NCBI GenBank assembly: GCA_012845835.1
Contig: JABAKD010000030.1
Coordinates: 10,267,805 to 10,331,804 of the forward strand
Length of the DNA: 64,000 nucleotides
Origin: Undaria pinnatifida
Lineage: Eukaryota > Sar > Phaeophyceae > Laminariales > Alariaceae
Reading direction: 5' to 3'
Part shown: positions 62,060-64,000 of the stretch, piece after piece
Numbering within the stretch: the stretch's first letter is position 1
How the letters are laid out: each line of letters opens with the position of its first letter
Made by a program: the position numbers and the translations under genes
The notes under the pieces: generated by a model
Told to the model about the DNA's origin: nothing
The model's database searches: none
What the model saw: only the letters and a program-made list of their open reading frames with translations

Positions 62060-63747
62060 TCATCATCATCAAGAACGTGGAGAGGGCGCGCGGGCGGTGG
62101 GGGGGGGTGGAGGGAGTCGGAAGAGGCAAGAAAAAAGGGGAAAATCGAGCAGCACCGGCCACAAAAGCTGAAGGCTGGGAAATATACCCATCCCCCCAGC
62201 CCTGTCCCCCCCTCCCCGCAGCTTTACAACACGTCGTGTTGAGTCTCTTCATCATTTTCTGTTTCTCCACCTCTCGTCCTACTTTGTGTGCGAGTGGCCC
62301 CCCCTTCCCCCCCTCCCATGCCTGTCTGCCATTTATTTAGCATACCTTTGAGCCGACGTAGGCGCCAGCTAACCCGTCGATCAGACACGCCTGCTTCCAA
62401 GCGAGACGCAGACGCTGCCCAACATCCCCCAAGGTTTTGTTATTTCCTTGGCTGCCGTTACAGGCATGATCGCTCTTGCTGGCACTCTTCGCCATCTGCG
62501 CGGCTTCAAGCATGCTGTGGAAGAAACCCACAGCGGGAGAGATGCCGTCTACCGGAACAACGCCTTGATGTACAGAAGGACAAAACAGAGCAAAACACGT
62601 GGTACAAATAAAAAAACAGACATACACAAATCTAAACATTCACATTCACACAAGCAAAAATCCACGTCGAACAACTTCAGAAAACACGCACATAATTGTG
62701 ACAGCAAAAACATACCAACCACAAACAATAATACTAAATGATGCGTGTATACATCACACACAGGCCGCCACGCAAGCAGCCGCAACGCATTGAAGTTTGC
62801 ACACACGCAATCAAGACGCGTCCAATGAGCGACGTACGTTTTTTTGGCGAACACGTTTATACCCACATATGTTCTCGTTCTCACGCACACACATACACAT
62901 ATATAGAGGGTAGCCGGGCATGGTTCTACACCAGCCACCGTGCGCAATGGCTCATCGAACCCGCCTCGTCCATGCATGAGCTCTTCGGCGCCTCTCCACC
63001 CATCCCACCCGCCATCTGAACACAACAATTTCCTCTTCCAACAAAATACGCGTCTTCTGTATGAATACGGAAACACCCAGCGGCCAAGAGCAAGAGGTGA
63101 GACAATACCAGGTACATATGTACAAGGTCCACAGCCACAAGTATAGCCAACTCCCCCTTTCCCCCCCGTTTCTTCCTCCTCCTACCCCCCCCAACACCCC
63201 CGCTCCCCTCCCCCACCCCCTTTCTAGCTACACTACACCAGTGCACAACACCATGTCACCTCGCCGTCATGTTCAGAAAAACTTTCAGTCATGCTAAAAA
63301 AAACACCATAATTCACCACGACCAACCACGACCCTACCAAACCCACAACCCCGCCAAAATCACCACCTCACCGCAAAAAAAAAACATGACCTCGAAAAAA
63401 CAAAACCACGACCCCCCCCCCCCCCCCTCCCGTCGCCCAACCAAAAACAATCCCCAATTCACTCACCCAGCAGTAAAGCGCACCCCTGCACCTGCGTGGT
63501 GCACCAATCATCCTCCATCAGGAGGCGGAACGCCGCGGCGCTATCCTCCAAGTCACTTTCTTCGAAATCCGCGACAGCACATAACGCCTCAGCAGGGGAA
63601 AACCTGCGCTTGCGGGAAGCTCCGCTCCTCCTGAGGTCCGTTCTTAAGATGGCGTGAGGGGCTGGTTTAAGGAGGGGGGACGCGGCGATGACTACGTTCA
63701 GGACCCCCAGTGTCTCCGACAAGTCCGAGAAGTCGATGAGGTCGAAT
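27556..63747 (-). CDS. Large uncharacterised protein with C-terminal MYND zinc finger, 21 exons seen, 5' end off window
   Basis: Twenty-one exons totalling 2,976 coding bases (about 990 residues) over 36 kb, all with GT-AG borders. Phases agree at every junction except one: exon 13 (ends 41449, phase 0) to exon 14 (starts 34779, needs one base), where at least one exon is missing. The N-terminal ~900 residues match no family I recognise; they are globular-looking and rich in Leu and Trp. The last 40 residues form a MYND finger, C-x2-C-x8-C-x2-C-x5-C-x3-C-x7-H-x3-C, split across the last two exons. MYND fingers bind two zincs and usually mediate protein-protein contacts; no catalytic domain was seen. 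The stop TGA is at 27556-27558. Introns host several mobile elements. Confidence 0.85.
28163..28390 (+). repeat. Repeat D, diverged 3' fragment
   Basis: It shares gagctcttggcatt and the terminal hairpin gagctagcgtagcgggcgg...ccgcccgcggagcg with the copies at 22905 and 35180. Confidence 0.65.
28565..28695 (+). repeat. Tandem repeat, ~57-base unit
   Basis: Units carry cgcagtagg and tcctactggttccgcagta, about two and a half copies with substitutions. Confidence 0.8.
29272..29352 (-). CDS. MYND gene exon 20 (first half of the zinc finger)
   Basis: Acceptor cactgcctttag/GCCTGC, donor GCCCACT/gtgagt. Codes LPAEPPCSTCGKSDAKKRCM then QCKNAH: the first four Cys ligands of the MYND finger. Confidence 0.94.
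29690..29780 (+). repeat. AACCA/ACCTA microsatellite
   Basis: cctaacctaacct followed by aaccaaacc units, abutting the donor of exon 19. Confidence 0.9.
29783..29897 (-). CDS. MYND gene exon 19
   Basis: Acceptor taccgtaag/GACGAG, donor CAGAAGG/gtgggt, phase 0 to 1. Codes DEPFAGVDPRTAATLLKAGM then TKMPCTTAGWARFERVQK. Both flanking introns are microsatellite: TACCGTAACCG on one side, (AACCA)n on the other. Confidence 0.82.
29907..30000 (+). repeat. TACCGTAACCG microsatellite
   Basis: Repeated accgtaaccgt / ccgttaccg units fill most of the 131-base intron between exons 18 and 19. Confidence 0.9.
30029..30084 (-). CDS. MYND gene exon 18
   Basis: Acceptor is a T12 run then gtttcgttgtcgag/GCGTGG; donor AACAAG/gtcgag (weak). 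Codes VALTCLPARPSIVFDENK. Phases fit exons 17 and 19. Confidence 0.7.
30402..30458 (-). CDS. MYND gene exon 17
   Basis: Acceptor cgttaccttccag/CTCAAC, donor ATCACAG/gtgaac; 57 bases, phase 1 in and out, coding QLARGYSPQISSGQAVIT. One other frame is open, but only this one joins both neighbours. Confidence 0.72.
30459..31596 (-). other. MYND gene intron 16
   Basis: It contains (GGCA)n at 30555-30590 and A-rich or purine-rich tracts. No exon was recognised. Confidence 0.6.
31597..31843 (-). CDS. MYND gene exon 16
   Basis: Acceptor gttgcccccgcag/GACCTT. The donor GGGGG/gtaagg was chosen because it gives phase 1, which exon 17 needs; an earlier GTTGAG/gtgaca would break the frame. Codes DLPDYVSSALRGMPWAGLLQ, SMYRAVLPTLVPSAGWIDPG and a Ser/Pro-rich end. 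Confidence 0.85.
32220..32520 (+). repeat. Imperfect AAC/CCA trinucleotide microsatellite
   Basis: About 300 bases of mixed aac, acc and cac triplets ending (CAG)3. The open frames it gives are artefacts. Confidence 0.9.
32590..32745 (+). repeat. 5S-rRNA-like dispersed fragment, copy 1
   Basis: Contains ccatacgattacggccatgc and ends in a C12 run. It shares gcgtggtcaatg and aaggcaagcaacaaa with 55735-55800. Confidence 0.6.
32768..33052 (-). CDS. MYND gene exon 15
   Basis: Acceptor ctcccctccag/AGCAAC, donor GGCAAG/gtgcgg, phase 0; 95 codons including DVCVAWAADDSSDRKSFMAV, RSYWHQPDCLYRNPKHSAAD and SLPMCRCGAGK. The Cys cluster (MCRCG) may bind metal, but too few ligands are present for a named motif. 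Confidence 0.9.
33053..34636 (-). other. MYND gene intron 14
   Basis: Poly-G tracts at 33075-33105; CCAAGA and GGCAA arrays at 33355-33670; no exon recognised. Confidence 0.65.
33355..33670 (+). repeat. CCAAGA / GGCAA minisatellite
   Basis: A (CCAAGA)n block, a (GGCAA)n block (about 33447-33530), then mixed ggcaagaccaa units. Related units passing into each other suggest expansion with point mutation. Confidence 0.93.
34637..34779 (-). CDS. MYND gene exon 14
   Basis: Acceptor tatcaattcag/GAGTAG requires one base from an earlier exon, which exon 13 does not leave, so an exon is missing upstream. Donor GATGAG/gtaagc, phase 0. Codes an acidic Gly/Asp stretch, then WSFQRPWRWLKLDTGFWMLL and YVEDVLVDE. 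Confidence 0.86.
35180..36015 (+). repeat. Dispersed repeat D, copy 2 (plus)
   Basis: The plus-strand copy of repeat D. A GTGC-rich segment occurs twice (35340-35475 and 35590-35690). It ends gagcgtagcgggcggcgtca followed by a CGC-rich arm. Confidence 0.75.
37068..37325 (+). repeat. Left terminal direct repeat
   Basis: 258 bases, about 90% identical by eye to 40730-40989, with internal GTCGTCGGGT and CCCCGCGG tracts. Confidence 0.85.
38030..38782 (+). pseudogene. Unrecognised element protein, interrupted by one in-frame TAG
   Basis: The frame runs from ATG 38030 to TGA/TAA at 38782 with a single TAG at 38393-38395. The product before the stop includes NRQNRYFDYDKLALAVLRCI and SFVWQWMRIKSGYSGLSVRI; after it, LTRMFLYARSPDMFRHACTS. 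I recognise no domain. Its place between terminal repeats suggests a capsid-type or accessory element protein; that is inference. Confidence 0.45.
39253..39977 (+). pseudogene. Broken 3' reading frames of the same element
   Basis: Overlapping frames at 39253-39603, 39524-39802 and 39561-39977 contain repeated acidic EEPEIV / EESEIV-like units (TGTGAGGAGxCTGAGATTGT in DNA near 39636 and 39731). Frame changes suggest decay or a repeat-rich tail. No known domain. Confidence 0.35.
40730..40989 (+). repeat. Right terminal direct repeat
   Basis: 260 bases, the counterpart of 37068-37325. It is preceded by a poly-G tract (40649-40662) that could act as a polypurine tract, though about 70 bases away. 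Confidence 0.85.
41449..41532 (-). CDS. MYND gene exon 13
   Basis: Acceptor gtcgttggcag/AATTGG, donor GGGCAG/gtgcgt, phase 0; 28 codons: NWREFMQQPVTYPALAALNN then NFGTFIGQ. Confidence 0.88.
41981..42062 (-). CDS. MYND gene exon 12
   Basis: Acceptor tttcgttgtcag/GTCGTT completes Trp after exon 11; donor AATCATG/gtgagg, phase 0. Codes SFPVRSAGGGMRLAPSVHVT then PVVNQIM. It is separated from exon 11 by a 9.3 kb intron. Confidence 0.83.
43445..43760 (+). repeat. CATCTTTGCAAGCTG family, long copy
   Basis: It matches the left end of the 21829-22885 foldback element, including gatataggtcggcgactccc and gggggacaaaatctgacagc, and continues into the shared interior. No complete inverted partner was found nearby, so the copy is truncated or rearranged. 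Confidence 0.8.
45400..46960 (+). repeat. Degenerate repeat block
   Basis: 45505-45660 and 46180-46340 are direct copies (ttcacagccaaacg, atgaatgacttcccacc, gaggtcttgagcg). The phrase gctggtacct...gatggggcgcagat recurs near 45972, 46610 and 46888. It precedes the tyrosine-recombinase element and may belong to its left end. Confidence 0.7.
47255..48551 (+). pseudogene. Mobile-element ORF1 with CCCH zinc finger, frameshifted and interrupted
   Basis: Starts at ATG 47255 or 47276; a +1 shift in a G7 run near 47430 moves the frame. The rest runs to a TAA at 48015-48017, and the very next codon is ATG in the same frame, continuing to TAG at 48551. A 36-base unit coding AENGGRLEKIED is duplicated at 47420-47495. 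The C-terminal part has a CCCH finger (C-x7-C-x8-C-x3-H, CGWASWGGC...CKYRH) and a basic, Gly/Ser-rich tail. It is probably the nucleic-acid-binding first protein of the element whose recombinase follows 30-40 bases downstream. Confidence 0.6.
48585..49724 (+). pseudogene. Tyrosine recombinase of a DIRS/Ngaro- or Crypton-like element, decayed
   Basis: Across frameshifts and stops the order is: N-terminal LSERTYASGFRS; then ELSIWSPLIKRVLQGISRSH; RVRLPISWDMLIKGHELI; FANGSDVVNPVHCLTRSDVA; DRVEVRFRGHKGQQAQVGSV; EEYALHALRIESASMLAAGG (His at 49587, Arg at 49596); and VMQREGRWKSDAYKVHTRNN, where the Tyr codon is 49683-49685. The H-x-L-R box and the downstream Tyr are the catalytic signature of the family. 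At least two in-frame stops (49492 region and 49540 region) and a shift near 49290-49360 inactivate it. No reverse transcriptase lies between it and ORF1. Confidence 0.78.
49824..50700 (+). repeat. Pair of ~205-base direct repeats downstream of the recombinase
   Basis: 49824-50036 and 50495-50700 share tggtgttggaccattcggtg, catgtcagccagctgct and ccctcccaagccacag, with ~460 unrelated bases between. Position after the recombinase resembles the split repeats of DIRS/Ngaro elements; the matching left end was not found. Confidence 0.8.
50700..51195 (+). repeat. Tandem array, ~95-base unit
   Basis: About six units with cccgacgatttttggttnaa, ggagccccgtcatgaaag and A-rich filler, starting exactly where the second direct repeat ends and stopping 165 bases before exon 11. 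Confidence 0.9.
51360..51445 (-). CDS. MYND gene exon 11
   Basis: Acceptor ttgtcgaaccag/GGCTAC, donor AACTG/gtgaga in phase 2. Codes GYLPNPFVNVLQTVGFDGEK then LSPALMSN. Confidence 0.9.
51446..51878 (-). other. MYND gene intron 10
   Basis: GTT/GTC-rich microsatellite (51540-51660) and purine-rich sequence; no gene. Confidence 0.7.
51879..52079 (-). CDS. MYND gene exon 10
   Basis: Acceptor is a long C-rich tract ending ccctcag/GTTCAG; donor AAGAAG/gtcagt. Sixty-seven codons with a basic KTDRGKGKKKNRGR stretch, then LRYVMVLPYPIDSSLVRDVA. Confidence 0.9.
52080..52973 (-). other. MYND gene intron 9 with decayed tandem repeats
   Basis: A 60-base poly-G tract forms the acceptor side (52082-52140). 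52430-52973 holds about three diverged ~165-base units (cctcgagggcgcacgg at 52600, 52773 and a variant at 52938), the last reaching the exon 9 donor. Confidence 0.7.
52974..53079 (-). CDS. MYND gene exon 9
   Basis: Acceptor ctggtgatag/GAAAGG gives one base; donor ACCTCC/gtaggc, phase 0. Codes KGNWMKPEDDTNHFLWTLQM then SNPAARALLADRQTS. The donor side resembles the decayed tandem repeats just downstream (52430-52973). Confidence 0.86.
53080..54459 (-). other. MYND gene intron 8
   Basis: (GGGTG)n at 53186-53240 and CAA/CAG trinucleotide repeat at 53365-53640. Nothing recognised from 53760 to 54459. Confidence 0.65.
54460..54629 (-). CDS. MYND gene exon 8
   Basis: Acceptor caacaaaacag/CCCTGG in phase 0, donor CGCAG/gtgagg in phase 2; 56 codons including PWPQRWAEQSARWEGLF and VGKNYRYVITPSRPEIVPLR. 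Confidence 0.86.
54630..55863 (-). other. MYND gene intron 7
   Basis: Contains 5S-like dispersed fragments (55377-55445 and 55735-55800) and C-rich runs. No exon was recognised. Confidence 0.6.
55377..55445 (+). repeat. 5S-rRNA-like dispersed fragment, copy 2
   Basis: Contains catacgactacggccatgc, then ctgagtacacc and a C-run. It resembles the start of eukaryotic 5S rRNA (CTACGGCCATxC...CTGAxxACxCC) and is cut at the poly-C. Confidence 0.55.
55864..56022 (-). CDS. MYND gene exon 7
   Basis: Acceptor ttttttatcag/GACTCG, donor CTTGAG/gtaagg, phase 0; 53 codons including EVAKALDEADGLLFRTDLGI and TAVLFRPPLVASKANTATLE. Confidence 0.88.
56340..56810 (+). repeat. CCCCA / AACCC microsatellite
   Basis: About 470 bases of accccacccc-type pentamers (pure at 56598-56688) passing into caacccaacc units, ending at the exon 6 donor. 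Confidence 0.93.
56820..56930 (-). CDS. MYND gene exon 6
   Basis: Donor CTGCAG/gtgggg. The acceptor gtgtcggag/ACAAAA is the one that keeps phase 0; the open frame continues upstream without another in-phase AG. It codes TKPDDPKAELMVSFVLATST then LLSHAAESEVVLELRLQ. Confidence 0.78.
56931..57494 (-). other. MYND gene intron 5
   Basis: The region 56931-57060 is open and codes plausible sequence in the exon 6 frame but has no in-phase acceptor. The rest is G-rich or C-rich sequence without a gene. Confidence 0.5.
57495..57698 (-). CDS. MYND gene exon 5
   Basis: Acceptor gaaaccccag/GCGATG, donor AGCCAG/gtttgt, phase 0; 68 codons including DVVRWTRECPWWDKKPGPEG and VTIMQGLRDVALCVVLDDTS. An alternative in-phase acceptor (cccgtgag/TGCCCT) would shorten the exon by about 14 codons. 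Confidence 0.8.
57699..58664 (-). other. MYND gene intron 4
   Basis: 57720-58250 is filled with degenerate repeats of atcgcaagagttttatcaca-like units. A copy of the exon 5 acceptor region (ggggcggccatcgcctg) recurs at 57830. Nothing else was recognised. Confidence 0.65.
58665..58769 (-). CDS. MYND gene exon 4
   Basis: Acceptor gtgtacag/GTTCTC, donor ACAGAG/gtgaga, phase 0; 35 codons: VLEDLHSNFPKGIHDADVVT then QLHVHLYLLNLYRTE. Confidence 0.86.
59905..60545 (+). repeat. GAT/GAC trinucleotide array
   Basis: About 640 bases of gatgatgac-type triplets. Open frames in all phases are artefacts of the repeat. Confidence 0.97.
61255..61360 (+). repeat. CCGAA pentanucleotide array
   Basis: accgaaccgaaccg units, nearly pure, with degenerate (TCGAA/GGATCGA) continuation to 61530 next to the exon 3 donor. 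Confidence 0.95.
61541..61657 (-). CDS. MYND gene exon 3
   Basis: Acceptor acgaaaacag/GAACGC, donor GTAAGG/gtgagt, both phase 0; 39 codons with TLHPRLQLTPTAFSSMVM and PFWMFMSRSFYAESVR. Confidence 0.82.
61919..62067 (+). repeat. CAA/CAC trinucleotide array
   Basis: (ACA)n with an internal (CCA)n block at 61999-62024 and a (CAT)3 end. It lies in the intron between exons 2 and 3. Confidence 0.97.
62346..62563 (-). CDS. MYND gene exon 2
   Basis: Acceptor tgtacatcaag/GCGTT gives the two bases needed; donor TCAAAG/gtatgc, phase 0. Codes VVPVDGISPAVGFFHSMLEA, a Ser/Lys/Gly stretch, and LAWKQACLIDGLAGAYVGSK. Confidence 0.85.
62564..63466 (-). other. MYND gene intron 1 of those in window
   Basis: C-rich tracts at 63150-63230 and 63410-63430; otherwise no feature. 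Confidence 0.65.
63467..63747 (-). CDS. MYND gene exon 1 of those in window
   Basis: The acceptor acccccaccccag/ATTC supplies one base, so an earlier exon exists beyond 64,000. It codes 93 residues including FDLIDFSDLSETLGVLNVVI and AFRLLMEDDWCTTQVQGCAL. Donor CTGCTGG/gtgagt, phase 1. Confidence 0.82.
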
Positions 63748-64000
63748 CTGGGGTGGGGGTCCCGGTGGGGTGGGGGTTGGGTGGGGTTGGGTGGGGTGGG
63801 GTGGAGTGGGATGAGTTGAGACGGGTTCAGTTGGACCTAGCTGGGCTGGGTTGGATTGGCTTGGGTTTATGGATTGGGTGAAGTTTGGTCAACTTTGGCT
63901 AAGTTTGGTTGGTTAAACTTTGGTTGGGTTAGCTCGGAGGGGGGGTGTACTCGGTTTGTGCATGGCCGTAGTCTTATGACCATAGGCCCTGTCATCCCTA
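63748..64000 (-). other. Upstream intron of the MYND gene, truncated
   Basis: GGGGTTGGGTGG-type pentamer repeats (63752-63820) and an inverted 5S-like fragment (63930-63990). Confidence 0.65.
63930..63990 (-). repeat. 5S-rRNA-like dispersed fragment, copy 3 (inverted)
   Basis: The reverse complement reads ggtcataagactacggccat, then gagtacacc and a C-run, like the copy at 55377. Confidence 0.55.

Noticed and set aside
61634..62242. 202-codon + frame with polythreonine
   Set aside because: Translation of the CAA array, antisense to MYND exon 3.

Overview
This is nuclear DNA from an intron-rich eukaryote, most likely a photosynthetic stramenopile and probably a brown alga. The evidence is: GT-AG introns from about 130 bases to over 10 kb; short exons with consistent reading phase; two interstitial CCCTAA (TTAGGG-type) telomere-like tracts; tyrosine-recombinase mobile elements; and a C-terminal MYND finger of a style I associate with brown algae. 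The taxonomic call is an inference from family knowledge and cannot be proved from this window.

Two protein-coding genes were reconstructed, both on the minus strand, by joining exons whose splice sites and phases agree. Gene 1 (20,832 down to 759, running off the left edge) encodes a 5'-nucleotidase-domain protein of the HAD superfamily (NT5DC / IMP-GMP-type 5'-nucleotidase family). Six exons are visible, including an 18-base microexon at 14,206-14,223 that restores the conserved spacing just after the catalytic DYDYTL motif. Gene 2 (63,747 down to 27,556, with its start beyond the right edge) encodes a large protein I do not recognise, ending in a complete MYND zinc finger. Twenty-one exons (about 990 codons) are visible, and the phases show that at least one exon between 41,449 and 34,779 is still missing.

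Almost everything else is intron or intergenic DNA filled with repeats. Layout: 0-4.1 kb, exons 3-6 of gene 1, a foldback element and one copy of a (CAA)n-tailed dispersed repeat. 4.1-14.2 kb, a 10.1 kb intron with a 3.8 kb G-rich minisatellite whose units are imperfect hairpins (7.8-11.6 kb), a broken tyrosine-recombinase gene (11.6-13.1 kb) and nested direct repeats. 14.2-20.1 kb, intron 1 with telomere-like tracts, a foldback element and the inverted copy of the (CAA)n-tailed repeat. 20.8-27.5 kb, intergenic, with a roughly 1 kb foldback element having ~230-base inverted ends. 27.5-64 kb, gene 2. Its introns hold an element with ~260-base terminal direct repeats (37.1-41.0 kb), a decayed two-gene tyrosine-recombinase element (47.3-49.7 kb) with a downstream repeat complex, many microsatellites and short 5S-rRNA-like fragments.

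The two genes are in tandem, transcribed right to left and separated by about 6.7 kb. Nothing in the sequence says that they act together. No prokaryotic operons, CRISPR arrays, complete rRNA genes or convincing tRNA genes were seen.
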